NCBI RefSeq assembly: GCF_964340395.1
Contig: NC_135561.1
Span: 14,451,461 to 14,515,460 of the forward strand
Source of the DNA: Glandiceps talaboti
Taxonomy: Eukaryota; Hemichordata; Enteropneusta; Spengelidae
Direction: 5' to 3'
Length of the DNA: 64,000 nucleotides
Shown: positions 44,070 through 59,910 of the stretch, piece after piece
How positions within the stretch are numbered: position 1 is the stretch's first letter
How the letters are laid out: each line of letters opens with the position of its first letter
Translations under genes and position numbers: made by a program
Notes under the pieces: model-generated
The model's database searches: none
The model's input: only the letters and a program-made list of their open reading frames with translations
What the model was told of the DNA's origin: nothing

Positions 44070-47000
44070 GTATGTATGTATGTATGTATGTATGTATGTA
44101 TGTATGTATGTATGTATGTATGTATGTATGTATGTATGTATGTATGTATGTATGTACGTACGTACGTACGTACTACGTACGTATGTATATGTATGTATGT
44201 ATGCATGTGTGTGTGTATGTATGTATGTATGTATGTATGTATGTATGTATGTATGTATGTATGGATGGATGAATGGATGTATTGATGCATGCATGAGTGT
44301 ATGTATGTGCGAATACACACATGCATGTATATATTTACAAATTGTTATCTATGCATTGTGCGTACTATCATGATAAAGTTTTTAAGCGAAATACATCTGT
44401 ATTAATTTATTGTCCCATGTTTCTCGCTTTAGAAACAATCTGTTTTGAGTACTTGCATGTCTAGTCATATTTAGTAGGTTATAATATATCAGCTTTGACA
44501 TGTTTGACAATATTCCTAATTTCATCTTGAAGCAAACATCGAAGTTCATTTTCCCACCTTTATGTTCAGCAACGGACTCAAACTTAAATTTCGGCCATTC
44601 CCTCCAACTTGCAAGAACTTTAAATCCAATTTCGTTGACCATTTCATTCAAATCTTGTAGCGAACCAGGATAGGGGAATAAGCCGGGTTTGAAGTTCTGT
44701 ATTGAAAAAAATGAGAGAACTTCTATGAATATATTGACATTGAAACCTATGTAAATGTAGACATCTAAGCTTACCATTTTGATAACAGTAGATATCTAGT
44801 ATCAGTATATATCACGGTTTATAATTATATTTAACTTAATCTCGCTTTATATAACATCAAGTGGAATAATGCTTGTAGCCATCAAATACATAATTCTATA
44901 AATATATTTAACCATGTCTACGGTGGCAATCCTTAATTCTTCACATGGAAATTCATTCGTACTGATAAAGAATTATATGACAGTAATATTTGCCTCGAGG
45001 CACATGTTTTAAAGTTATTGACTACATACATTTTGTACTTCTATCTATGTCAAGAGATTGACCCACTCTACAGAGCACATCACCTTAGTGACAAAAGAAC
45101 CTATAAGGGGAGGGAGGAGGGGTGTCATAGTTCATTTACAACACGCTTCCTTTGTTTAAGGTAGTTATATTATAGTGTAATTTCTGTTATTAGAGGTATC
45201 TATACTTTCATCATAAAAATCAAATGCAGTATATGTACTCAAATATTTGGAATACAAATGGGGGGGGGGGGGCTTCCGATAGGATAACTCAGAGTTGAAG
45301 CACCTTTTGGAGAATTTGTTATTTCTAACAGTAATGTCTGATTGTGAAACCATATCTTACCACAACTATCTATTCATGTGATCACAAAAAGTGCTTCAGT
45401 CATTCACTCATTTTATGAAATATCGATATCATACTTTATATTTCTGTTGCCAATATGAGTATATGTGTCATCCCTTAAGTTTTTAATCCTGCAGTGACAT
45501 ATTTATAGTTATTGTAATAAGATATTAATACACCAAGATTCACAGTACACAAATAAAAATATGAATATATGAAAATATGTCTTGTTCATATTTGATATAT
45601 ATTGCCGCTTTTTACAATTCGAATAAAGGGAGTGCCACTAACAATGACAATACGGCATCTTTCATACCTCAAGATAGTCCTTCCAACGCGGAAGGTCACA
45701 ACATCCATAGTACACGGAGGTGAACGTATCCTGCGGGTCCTTCATCATGAATAAAGCGTTGAATAAACCAGACGGTCGTAAACACCAGTAAGCATTTCTG
45801 AACACTTGTTTTATGTCTTCGATCCAGTGAAGCGCTATCACCGATATGACCTTTGTGAAAAAGTTTTTGAACTCTGTGCAGGATTCCTGTAGTCTGGTAG
45901 CATCGGCTACGACGTATCGAGTTTTGTTTACCACAGAATTGTTGCGATTTGCTATGTCGATGGCAGTCTCAGAAATATCAATACCTTTAAATTGGACACA
46001 TAAAGAAATAAACGGAATGGTGACGTTACATTTACTTTTACCCAAGTCACTTATGGTGAAAAAACGGAAACGTTCATATAGTCCAACCACATTGTACAAT
46101 ACTTGCCTTACCAGGTCAGCGTATGAGCAGAAAGAGCAAACATGCATGGAAATTCAAATGCAGTTTGGATTTTTAAAATGTTAAACTAACTTTACTATGC
46201 ATTTAGTCTCTTAAAAGAGATGTAAGCAACCCAGACCAAGTCCGTCTCTGTAGTTCAACATTTTCAGGAAAACGTTTTTATTGTAATTAGTTAGTTATTG
46301 TACACAAAACACAATAGACACATGAGCAGACTAGCCATGATGCAGGGTGATTTATATTTTAAAGATAAAAACATGATGTGACGTTTAACGTGAAGTTAAT
46401 AATGTGATTGCCATAGTTGTAAATTAACCAGGGCAGGGAAGAAAGCCTCAAAGGCTCGTATAATCCCTTGTAGTGTTCATGTACTGGTCCAGTCTAATTT
46501 TAAAGTCCACAACAGTATTGGCTTGGATGCTGTTCAAATGTGATATGACGCGCTGTGTGAAGAAGTTTTTTTCCCTTTTTGTGCATGGGTGTCCTCTTGC
46601 TCTCTTCATTTGGTGATGTTTGAATGATAGCCCGTGGTCAATTTTGTCAAATCCCTTAATGAAACGAAACACGCGAAGTCTCCACTCCTCCTTTCCTTCA
46701 ATGTATTGATGTTATCTGCATAATTTAAATATCTAAGTTCTGGTATCATTTTTTGTCGCTCTCCTTTGAATCTTCTTGAGGAGGTCAATGTCCTTTTTTA
46801 TAGTGTGGGTTCCAAAACTGAACAGCATATTTGATGTGTGGTCTGACTAAAGAGTTGAACAGCTGCATGATAAAGAATTTTGATTTGACTGTGCGAAATA
46901 TTCCGTTTGATGAAAATTGTCACAATCCGCCAGAGAATTAACAATTGAATACAGCTTGTATCATCTGCAAACTTCAGTGTGAAAGACAACACTACATCAT

Positions 47001-48771
47001 CAATGTCATTAATGTATATCAAAAATAAAATAGGTCCCAGTACAGATCATTGGGGTACACCACTGGTGACAGCTGACCACTTGGATGCAGTTCCATTCAA
47101 TACTGTACTTCTTTTAACCAGTTCTGAATCCATACACTGATCTTCCTTGTTACGCCGTGTGCTTGTAGCTTTGGTATTAGTCTTGCATGAGGAACCTTAT
47201 CAAAGGCCTTACTAAAGTCAAGGTATGCTATGTCTATTTGGGTTTCCTTCATTAACTGATTTCGTTACAAACTCAAAGAACACAAGGAAATTTGACACAC
47301 ATGATTTGCTTTTGGTGAACTCATACTCACTCCTTCTGATGAGCGAGTATTTCTCTAAGTGTTCCTCGTGGCATTTCTTATCACGGTTTCCAATATATAC
47401 TTTAAATAGAGTGGATGTGCGATGTGCTGGCCTGTAGGTACCAGCATAGTAGTGTTTTGGCCCTTCTTGTAAATTGGAGTAACATTTGCTTGTCCCCATA
47501 TTCTTGGAATACATCCGTCTTTTAATGACAAGTTGAAAATCAAAGTGATAGGTGTTTCAAGTTCTGTAACAAGTTCTGTCAGTACTCTTGGGTGTATGTT
47601 GTCAGGACCTGGGGTTTTACTTGGATTGAGTTCAGTATGTTGGTTGTGTACATCTACTGTTTATGTCAAGGTGCGATAGCCACTCATTCTGATCATTGGG
47701 AAGAAGTTCTGCTTGTGTAAAACCGTCTCTATCTTCCTGGGTAAAGACTGAACTAAAAAATGCGTTTAGTGTCTCTGTAGCTCCAAGTCCGAGTTTATAA
47801 CTTTTCCTGTTTGGTCCTTCAATGAGGCAACTGAGTCCTTTGTATTCTGCTTTCTTCATACATATGCGTAGAAACTCTTTGAATCCTTTGTTATGTTTTC
47901 ACTTCTTGCTTATTTTCAAACTGGCGTTTAGCACGACGAATTTCTCTATTCACTATTACTTGGGATTGTTTGTTTGTATGGTGGAAGTCATTAGAGTCTT
48001 CAGTACAGGCTTATTTCTTCCATGCATGGTATTTTGTCTTGATGTGCTTTAACACTTTATTTATTCAGCCACAGTGGTTGCCTTCTTCAGCAAATACTTT
48101 CATAATATGTTGTAGCGGTGTGAACTTGTTAACTGTTTCTTGTGGGTGCGGGCGGCCGCCATCTTGGACTGTCACACTAGTTCTTTGAAAAAAAATGGTA
48201 TTATGTACAACCCTTCATGTATGCATTTGATGTACAATAACATGTTTACACTTTCCTTTTTTAATCATAAAAACCTAGTATAAGTTATTTATTATGATCA
48301 ATTTCCAAAAAGAATTCCAGGATTTTCACATATAATATATCTTGTAAACGATTTGAATGTATATCACACAAGGGACTGAACTACATCGAGGACTATCATA
48401 CCGAGCTACGCCTTCAAATCAAAATCAAAGGAAGAGACAATTTAACAAAGCTGTTGTTGAGATTGTGACAAAATGAATATCACTTTAGTGTACAAACAGC
48501 GAGAAGAACTTATAATTAGCGAAGAAGCCACCAATATGCTGTCATAGACGTTTGGAAAAAAAGAAACCCGATTTGATAACTTACCGACGACACACCGTAC
48601 ATTATCACGGCTTGCTATACGCTTGGCCAGTTCCCCTGTTCCACATCCAATATCCAGGACACTGTCACCGTCGTCTATCCAGTCATCTTTCCATAAAGAC
48701 AACATATCCAGTGCCGCAATATTTACCTGTGGCCTGTTTTTTAGATAATCTTCCCTGTGTACCTCGTTCAT
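43810..48771 (-). CDS. JHAMT-like methyltransferase, copy 5, 268 aa
   Basis: Exons 48585-48771, 45668-45984, 44558-44696 and 43810-43973. Exon 1 has one extra codon just before motif I (WIDDGDSVLDIG) and the changes VNIAALDML and ELAKRIA, making it the most diverged first exon of the second subfamily. Exon 2 has FKNFFTKVIS and [10 protein letters not shown]. Exon 3 has SWREWP. Intron 2 is long, as in copy 3. Intron 1 has a CR1 remnant that kept the reverse transcriptase but lost the endonuclease and ORF1. No break is seen. Confidence 0.87.
44003..44310. repeat. CTGT/ATGT/CGTA microsatellite upstream of exon 4, copy 5
   Basis: Longest ACAG run of the series (about 16 units on the transcript strand) ending roughly 30 bp before the acceptor, then ACAT and a short self-complementary ACGT run near 44155-44180. 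Confidence 0.95.
46396..48185 (-). mobile_element. CR1-clade LINE remnant in intron 1 of copy 5
   Basis: Keeps the 3' UTR, RT C-terminus, RT core (FADDT) and RT N-part, then jumps near 48130 to the extreme 5' end (GCCGCCATCTTGGACTGTCA). Endonuclease and ORF1 are deleted, the reverse of copies 2 and 3. Confidence 0.8.
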
Positions 48772-49013
48772 GTTGAATTTACTAATTATAGTTATTTACA
48801 CGTAAAATGATAAGGCGTACCTGTGCGTCGACCTTTGTACACCATTTGCGTTTGTCAATGAATAGATATAGGCTGAAGTCTGTAAAGTGAAAAATGACTT
48901 GTCAAGTAAATACGAATGAATATATTAACCTTTCAGGTGTACTTGTTCCGCCTCTGCCATAAATATATAACAGGAAATGAGCATTCAAAGTATTAGCGAG
49001 TTGTTGATTTCTG

Positions 49014-49267
<254 letters not shown>

Positions 49268-49270
<3 letters not shown>

Positions 49271-49727
49271 CTTCCTTCCTCAATACAATGTTTCGTAGAC
49301 AAATTTTGCCAGGTTATATATAATTTTAACATTTCTACTTGAAAAAAGATTTACCAAAGACTGTTGACTTGGATATCGAAATGGCCATTGTGGTAGTAAT
49401 TTTCCCCTATGATAATGTAGTCACCATGACATTGTATTAGCAAAACACTAAGGAGGGACGGCAGTTTACAAAACAAACGATTTATATATTCCATAATATG
49501 CAAATTAGGTGTCAATTGTAAATATGAATGAACAAGAACAAAATCTGACCATCAATACTACATCAATACTATTTTTTTCATACTTTATTTTAAAAATGTG
49601 GTTACACTCTATAGCGACTCAGTGACAAGGACCCCTTAGGTCACTCGTATTGGTTGAATGAAGAAAAATATTGGGGAATGATAACTAATTACATGGCAAA
49701 CGTTAAACTCACGACAACGGTAACCTT
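49268..49727. repeat. Truncated array spacer after copy 5
   Basis: Begins like the other spacers but stops at GGTAACCTTG, where the sequence enters the CR1 element directly. The normal spacer continues for more than 1 kb before exon 4 of the next copy. Confidence 0.75.
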
Positions 49728-52585
49728 GCTCTCTTCATTTGGTGATGTTTGAATGATAGCCCGTGGTCAATTTTGTCAAATCCCTTAATGAAACGAAACA
49801 CGCGAAGTCTCCACTCCTCCTTTCCTTCAATGTATTGATGTTATCTGCATAATTTAAATATCTAAGATCTGGTATCATTTTTGTCGCTCTCCTTTGAATC
49901 TTCTTGACGAGGTCAATGTCCTTTTTATAGTGTGGGTTCCAAAACTGAACAGCATATTTGATGTGTGGTCTGACTAAAGAGTTGAACAGCTTCATGATGA
50001 AGAATTTTGATTTGACTGTGCGAAATATTCCGTTTGATGAAAATTGTCACAATCCGCCAGAGAATTAACAATTGAATACAGCTTGTATCATCTGCAAACT
50101 TCAGTGTGAAAGACAGCACTACATGTACATCATCAATGTCATTAATGTATATCAAAAATAAAATAGGTCCTAGTACAGATCCTTGGGGTACACCACTGGT
50201 GACAGCTGACCACTTGGATGCAGTTCCATTCAATACTGTACTTCGGTTAACCAGTTCGGAATCCATACACTGATCTTCCTTGTTATTCCGTGTGCTTGTA
50301 GCTTTAGCATTAGTCTTGCATGAGGAACCTTATCAAAGGCCTTACTAAAGTCAAGGTATGCTATGTCTATTTGGGTTTCCTTCATCCACTGATTTTGCTA
50401 CAAACTGAAAGAACACAAGGGAATTTGACACACATGATTTGCTTTTGGTTAACTCATACTGACTCCTTCTGATGAGCGAGTATTTCTCTAAGTATTCCTC
50501 ATGGCATTTCTTATCAAGGTTTCCAATACTTTAAATAGTATGAATGTGCGATGTGCTGGCCTGTAGTTACCAGCATAGTAGTGTTTTGGCCCCTTCTTGT
50601 AAACTTGAGTAACATTTGCTTGTCCCCATACTCTTCGAATACATCCTTTTTTTAATGACATGTTGAAAATCAAAGTGATAGGTATTTCGATTTCTGTAAC
50701 AAGTTCTGTCAGTACTCTTGGGTGTATGTTGTCAGGACCTTTTGTTTTACTTGGACTGAGTTCAGTAATTTGGTTGTGTACATCTACTGTTTATGTCAAG
50801 GTGCGATAGCCATTAATTCTGATCATTGGGTTCTATTTTTGTAAAACTGTCCCTGTCTTCCTGGGTAAAGACTGAACTAAAAAATGCGTTTAGTGTCTTT
50901 GCAGCTCCAAGTCCGAGTCTATAACTTTTCCTGTTTGGTCCTTCAATGAGACAACTGAGTCCTTTGGTTTATGCTTTCTTCATACATATGCGTAGAAGCT
51001 CTTTGAATCCTTTGTTATGTTTTCACTTATTACATATGGCGTTTAGCACAACGAACTTAGCACGAGGATGGATTCATCCCTATTTGGCAAGGACAAATGC
51101 TGAGTGAGAAAGCAATCCTTATTAGTATCCAGAAATGTCTGGCCTTCAATTGATTCTGCTGTCAGTCGACCCTAATTTATGGACGGGTAGAAAATCTCTC
51201 ACACATAGTATACATTCACTGTTTTCTTTGGACGTAGATTATTATGTTCAAAACAACTTTTTTCTGTCATCAGATCTTGGATTTCTGTAACAGACACCAA
51301 TAATTTAATTCTCTTCATGGTTACATTTACCTCGCACCATATACTCCCTTCAAAAACCACTTTTTGACAGGTCTTCTCTATTGCTGATTACAAAACAGTC
51401 TTTTACATGTATTAGTACACCACCACCTTTCCTTCCATACCTAGCCTTTCCTAACATATTGTATCTTTGGAGATTTAGTTCAGCAGTTGTATTTTCCTTT
51501 GTGGCCCAGGATTCAGTCAAACCAATAATGTCAGGTTGTAGTGCATTTACTACAGCTTCAAATTCACCAAAATTATTTAGCAGACTTCTGGCATTTATAC
51601 AAAAACCATCGTAGGCTGCTCACATTTTCCTATACATTCTCTTGAAAATTACTTGAGTATATATTATTTACACTACACTGAAGATTTACTTTTATTCTTG
51701 TCAGTTAATAGTTTTTTGATATACCTCTTTCAACTCTGTGCTGATTGGTGACACTTCTACCTTTACATATCTTGACGTTCACTTCCCCATTCTCTTTCCT
51801 GCTTTTAAGTTCCTTTCTTAATTAATTTTCTATCTATCTCACGTTGTTTAGAAGTAAGGTCTGGGGCGCTCGATATATACACATTCTTGTATACTTTGTT
51901 TGATGACTTCGAGAAGTTCTTGGCTTTCTGGAAACTTTTACGCATTGTTTTCATATCTATTAGTTTAATCTGCAGTACCTTAGTGTAGGTAGCTATCTAC
52001 TTTTAGTTGTTTTCTTCAGGCCAGTGGGTAGTATTGCCATCTCTGACACATCTAAGTCACCCAGCCCAATATCAGCTAAAAGCCCGCTTGTATTTTCTAT
52101 CTCACTCATACCCTGGTTTACCATGTCTTCGTTCGATTGTGGTTAATTTTCTTTTGGTTCCCTGTGTTACTTTAAAAACTAGTTGTTCAACTTCACTTCT
52201 ATATGTTGACTCTTTGTAGCTGTGGAATTCCCAGTTCTCTTAAATACTGTACACCAGATCTAAACTTTCCAGTCGCACTTGAAAGTTATCCATTACGTTC
52301 AGCTTCGCTGATCATGATCCTTTGTCGCAGCCTTTGCAATACTAGCCGTGTATCGTGTTGTCAAAGTCAGTAGACGTTAAAATTGCACAGAGTTCACTTG
52401 ATGCACTTTGACATTTCGTTTGAAAGAATGACACCCACACTCCGCACTGTAGAGTATCATATTTACTACTCACTTTTTCGCTTCATGTTCTACAGTTACG
52501 AACTGTTTTCAATAAAGAAATCTACGGCAGCCTATCACTTCTTGTGGGTGCAGGCGGCCGCCATCTTGGACTGTCACACTAGTTC
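49728..52585 (-). mobile_element. CR1-clade LINE remnant of the orphan methyltransferase copy
   Basis: RT C-terminus at 49735-49995, RT core ([19 protein letters not shown]) to 50266, ANVTQVYKKG near 50600, a partly deleted endonuclease near 51060-51610, and ORF1 to 52585. Frameshifted throughout. The 3' end is missing because of the deletion that also removed exons 2-4 of the gene. Confidence 0.8.
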
Positions 52586-53003
52586 TTTGAAAGCAAAACT
52601 GGTATTATGTACAACCCTTAATGTATGCATTTGATTTACAATAACATGTTTACACTTTCCTCTTTTTTAATCAGAAAAAACCTAGTATAAGTTATTTACT
52701 ATGAACAATTTCCAAACAGAATTCCAGGATTTTCACACATATTATATCTTGTAAACGATTTGAATGTATATCACACAAGGGACTGAACTAAATCGAGGAC
52801 TATCTATATAACTCTTACCTAGCTACGACTTCAAATCAAAATCAAACGAAGAGACAATTTAACAAAGCTGTTGTTGAGGTTGTGACAAATTGAATATCAC
52901 TTTAGTGTACACACAGCGAGAAGAACTTATAATTAGCGACGAAGCCACCAATATGCTGTCATAGACTTTTGGAAAAAAAGAAACCCGATTTGATATAACT
53001 TAC

Positions 53004-53187
53004 CGACGACACACCGTATATTATCACGGCTTGCTATATGCTTGACCAGTTCCCCTGTTCCACATCCAATATCCAAGACATTGTCACCGTCTATCCAGTC
53101 ATCTTTCCATAAAGATGACAAATCCAGTCCCATCCTACATACCTGTGGCATGTTTTTTAGATAATCTTCCCTGTGTACCTCGTTCAT
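53004..53187 (-). pseudogene. Orphan first exon of a JHAMT-like methyltransferase
   Basis: A complete exon 1 (61 codons plus one base, ATG at 53187, donor GTAAGT) that matches copies 2 and 3 except for LKNMPQ. Motif I ([10 protein letters not shown]) is intact. No exon 2, 3 or 4 lies downstream on its strand before copy 5; only LINE sequence, then the spacer of copy 5. The upstream (AG)n tract is also gone. It cannot code a full enzyme by itself. A trans-gene splice to copy 5 exons 2-4 is possible in principle but would have to skip copy 5 exon 1. Confidence 0.85.
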
Positions 53188-53487
53188 GTTGAATTTACTA
53201 ATTATAGTTATTTACACGTAAAATGATATGGCGTACCTGTGCGTCGACCTTTGTACACCATTTGCGTTTGTCAATGAATAGATATAGGCTGAAGTACGTA
53301 AAGTGAAAAAATGACTTGCTGTATCAGCTTGCTTCCTCAATACAAATGCTTCGTGAACAAATTTTTCCAGGTAATATACAATTATATTATATCATGCTAC
53401 TATGTGCCATTCTGATTGGATAATAACTGTGGTAAAATCCCATTTTACCATGGCTGGCAGTGGTAAAATGGGCCCCTAAACTAGCAT

Positions 53488-53835
53488 ATGAATAGTACTC
53501 ACAAAAATGAAGCTAGTGTTCGTTCTTATACCAATAAGTTAACACTTCTTCAGAGTAAAGGTATGTCACGTATCCTGTCCAATAGTTTGGGTTACAGTAG
53601 TCCAAATAATTCCACTGATGACCTTGCGATCGAAAGCAACGATCGATCAGTGGCTTCAACATCACCCGTGGCTGATAAGGTACAAGTTCTCCCATGCAAC
53701 GAGCCGTCTCAGCGTCCTGCTCTCGTTGAATCAAGCAACACTAATTTAACTTTTAACCATCAGTCAAGTGCGTCAGGATTATTTCAAAACTGTACATTTT
53801 CTGGTTCAGTCAATGTTCAATTTGTTAACCATTAA
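53488..53835 (+). CDS. Small protein of unknown function in the inverted element (right copy)
   Basis: 115 codons from ATG at 53488 to TAA. Ser/Asn-rich, with no signal peptide or membrane segment. The last third ends NCTFSGSVNVQFVNH. Against the left copy only the 3- and 6-base in-frame indels and scattered changes are seen from residue 27 on. The first 26 residues have a counterpart in the left copy, but there without the ATG. It could be a last exon instead of a whole gene. Unknown family; the conserved tail is beta-prone and could be an interaction motif (speculation). Confidence 0.45.
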   Translation: MNSTHKNEASVRSYTNKLTLLQSKGMSRILSNSLGYSSPNNSTDDLAIESNDRSVASTSPVADKVQVLPCNEPSQRPALVESSNTNLTFNHQSSASGLFQNCTFSGSVNVQFVNH

Positions 53836-54295
53836 ATTAAAGTAGACTGTGTAACGTCGCGTCTCTGGTTTACTGTCTCGAGCTTTCTCCGATTCAACTG
53901 ATTCAACGCCGAGACATCTATTTTTAGCAGTGTACAAGATTGTATTCTTATGTAAATATCCAAACAAAATTGTTACTTTCTTTGACCTCTTGCCCCGTTT
54001 TCTTTGTTGCTAGTTTTCAACGCGTTTTCGTTTTGCATTTATATGATGTAAATAAAGTAATTTATCAATGCAATGCAATGCAGTGTATATGGTTTGTGTT
54101 CATGCAGTGTGTGTGTGTGTGTGTGTGGGGGGGGGGGGGCGACATGAACGTATCCACTCATCATAATATGCTCGTTCCCGACGATCTATTACCGATGATC
54201 TTTTTCTGTACGTGCGAATTCGCCTTTTCAGGCATATAAATAACCACAGAATCACATTTAGAAGAAATAGACACATATTTTGATATAATATAATA

Positions 54296-54434
54296 GCAAT
54301 AACCTTCGCCGAAGGCGGGTATACACTCGAATTTGGTACAATTCGCTCCATATAGCACTCGCCATTCGGCTGTGCTATATGTCGCGAATTGTGCCAAAAT
54401 CTCGTGTATACCCGCCTTCGACGGGGGTTATTGC
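54296..54434. repeat. 139-bp imperfect palindrome
   Basis: Arms from GCAATAACC to GGTTATTGC; inner arms TATAGCAC / GTGCTATA; loop about 13 bases near 54365. Each arm contains CCGCCTTCG or its complement and a TACCAAA-like block. It would form a long hairpin. Confidence 0.85.
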
Positions 54435-54437
54435 TTA

Positions 54438-55042
54438 AAATTAACATTAATCTACTTGAAAAAAGAAATACCAAAGACTGTTGATTTGGAAATCGAATTG
54501 GCCATTGTGGTAGTAATTTTCCCCTATGATAATGTAGTCACCATGACATTGTATTAGCAAAACACCAAGGAGGGAGGGCGGTTTACGAAATAAACTAATT
54601 ATATATTCCATAATATGCAAATTAGGTGTCAGTTGTAAATATGAATGAACAAGAACAAAATCTGACTCAATAATTTTTTATTTTATTATACTTTATCTTT
54701 AAAATGTGGTTACATTATATAGCGACTCAGTGACAAGGACCCCTTAGGTCACTCATATTAACTGAACGAAGAAAATTAAACTCATTCATAACATTCTGTC
54801 AATTGAGGTACAAATCTTACCCAAAGTGTTTTTAGAAATTCAAATTAAACAGACACAAATCCAGATTGGAGTCGTAAATATGACAATAACAGTAAAGGAA
54901 ATTAAAATAAGCGTGAGCACAGACGACTTCAATATTAATGGGTTAATGTGAATGGGATAAAAATATGATTTAGCAAAACGTTTATGCTTGGATCAAAAGA
55001 ATGGTCCAGAAGCTGAATGTAGCTGTTATCGAAAAGATATAA
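54438..55042. repeat. Array spacer between orphan exon and copy 6
   Basis: Resumes the spacer (ATGATAATGTAGTCACC, the AAGGAGGGAGGGCGG block, CTTAGGTCACTC) and is shortened compared with the others. No gene. Confidence 0.65.
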
Positions 55043-57652
<2,610 letters not shown>

Positions 57653-57855
57653 GTTGAATTCACTTAGTCATTTGCAAGTACAAGCATATATGGTGTACGT
57701 CGACCTTTGCACACCGTTTGCGTTTGTCAATGAATTGGCTGAACTTTTAAAGTAAAAAAAAACGAATAATCAAGTAAGTACGAATGAATATATTAACCTG
57801 TCAGGTGTACTTGTTCCTCCTTTGTCCAGGTGTATTTGGGTTGTTGATCTCCGTT

Positions 57856-57894
<39 letters not shown>

Positions 57895-57900
57895 GGGGGG
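57856..57900. repeat. (GT)n-(GA)n-G tract upstream of copy 6
   Basis: Starts 204 bp upstream of the ATG, the place taken by pure AG in copies 1-5. Array-like spacer homology continues to about 58430 (GGATATG) and stops there, marking the right edge of the array. Confidence 0.9.
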
Positions 57901-58599
57901 TGGAGATAGATAGATAATGTGATAATTTTGACGTCGCCATGACATTGCATTAGCAAAACCAAGGAGGGAGGGTGGTTTACAAAACAAACTAATTATATAT
58001 TCCAAAATATTCCAATTCGGTGTCAATTGTAAATATGAATGAACAGTAACAAAATTTGATCATCAATACTTCTTTTATTCATAATCAATTTTAAAAAAGT
58101 GACAAAACACCATAGCAACTCAGTGACAAGGGCCCCTTGGGTCTCTCATATTTTCCTTTCTTGAACGAAGAAAAATATTGGAGAATAATATATAATTACC
58201 TTATCAACTAACGATAAACCCACTACAAAGGTAACTTTTTTGATATTATTGTCATACGGGACAATATTTGGGAAGTGCGGTGGATGATTCGTCATTTATA
58301 CAAACGTGTACATGAGTACATGTATTTTTATGCTAGCGATTTTGCCGAAACCTAATTTTTTCAGTTCATATCATTTTGGTTGCCATAGTAATGATATATT
58401 TAATCTTTATAACACCATTGGATATGTAACTGATTGATTGATCGATCGATTGATTTATTGATTTATTATTAGTTTTGGTTGAATGATTGATCGATTGAAT
58501 GATCAGTTTTTGTGGTGCAATATAACTTACTTTGTGTGTGTTATTGACCAATTCATTGAGTTTTGTGGTGATAGAAAAACTTCTTTTTTCTCTTTCCCT

Positions 58600-58950
58600 G
58601 TCTCTACTTTTCCCTCTTTCAGCTGTATGTAATTCTCTCTTTATTGACTAAATAAAGACACCTTGTCCATTCGTCTCCTCTTGGAGTTACATCCCCTTTC
58701 TCTTCCTTACTAGTTTATGCATGATCGAGTGTTTGTCCAGTGTGATAATCTCCCAGCAGATGAGAGATAAAGCAAACTGTTATTGTAAGTGATCTCTCGC
58801 CAATTATAAGATCAGGGGTGTTTTGATTTAGATAAGAGGAGAAGAATGGACAAGGCGTCTTTATTTAGTTTCAGACCACTAACTTAGCGGTCTGAGATTT
58901 AGTCAATAAAGAGAGAATTACATACAGCTGAAAGAGAGAAAAGTAGAGAC
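58600..58950. mobile_element. Foldback/MITE-like element, 351 bp
   Basis: Left arm 58600-58682 and right arm 58836-58950 are inverted copies (GTCTCTACTTTT ... GTAGAGAC ends; shared CAGCTGTATGTAATTCTCTC). The right arm has an extra self-complementary insert (CAGACCACTAA / TTAGCGGTCTG) near 58872-58895. No ORF. Nothing is recognised between 58951 and 59584. Confidence 0.65.
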
Positions 58951-59584
58951 ATTTTGTAATAGTCTATGTTTTTTTTCTACTTTAAAATCCCCAATTAGAA
59001 ATAACATAGATCAAAGGCAGAGACATCAAAGCATTGACGCCTGGGTGTCTGCGTCTTGTTGCAGTCCTAGCTACTAATAACTTTATTTCATTTAGACAAA
59101 ATGTAGCAAGAAACTGTATTCATTCAGTCTTGTTATCTTGAAGTGTAGAATGTGCATTTTCTTATTTGTCTCTGCATAATTGTATCAACCAGAGAGAGTG
59201 AACAGTAAACGTCGAGGTGCTGTACACAATATTCTGGATATTCTACCGTTAGTACTGTCTTATTTTTAACTATACCAATACCATAATAGGCTTTAAAACG
59301 TTACCATGACAATAACTTGATTACTTGACAAATATAAAGGTTCTGTATCTCAATGAAAACTGTGCATATCCTATACAAATCTTATCTAGACTACGAATAA
59401 ATAGTCGTCATAATATATGCATAATTATTAACATTGTATATATTCCAGTGCAAAATAATACATTTTCTCTATATTAGTGGATCACAAATTGTCACTGTAA
59501 GTTATGGGTTTGATTTGACCACAGCCCCTGGAGTCAACTTCTTGTTTGGGATTTATCTGTTATGAGAGGTAATATCAATTTCGA

Positions 59585-59722
<138 letters not shown>

Positions 59723-59910
59723 CACTTTACATTGAGGTTCTATATGGTTACGGTATATATATATCATTGTTATATCCCTATTTAAAATTGCCCATCTTCA
59801 GGCACTACATCCTTATTGCAGAGGCGGTGGTGAGAAATTAATGGTACATAGGATCAACTATAGATATTTCAGTTTTTGTCACATGGTTTGATCATGCAAG
59901 AGAATTTTGG

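Larger units (their letters stand above)
53383..54437 (+). mobile_element. Right copy of the inverted ORF-bearing element, with a terminal palindrome
   Basis: Inserted in the upstream spacer of the orphan copy: the spacer sequence breaks near 53383 and resumes at about 54440, as shown by comparison with 49300-49330. From left to right: shared end ATTATATTATATCATGCTAC, hairpin (stem CCCATTTTACCA, 53439-53472), ORF 53488-53835, AATAAA near 54050, GCAATGCAATGCA, a GT/G run, then the 139-bp palindrome. Its inverted partner is 17306-18265. No transposase is visible, so it would be non-autonomous or a duplicated gene fragment. Confidence 0.65.
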
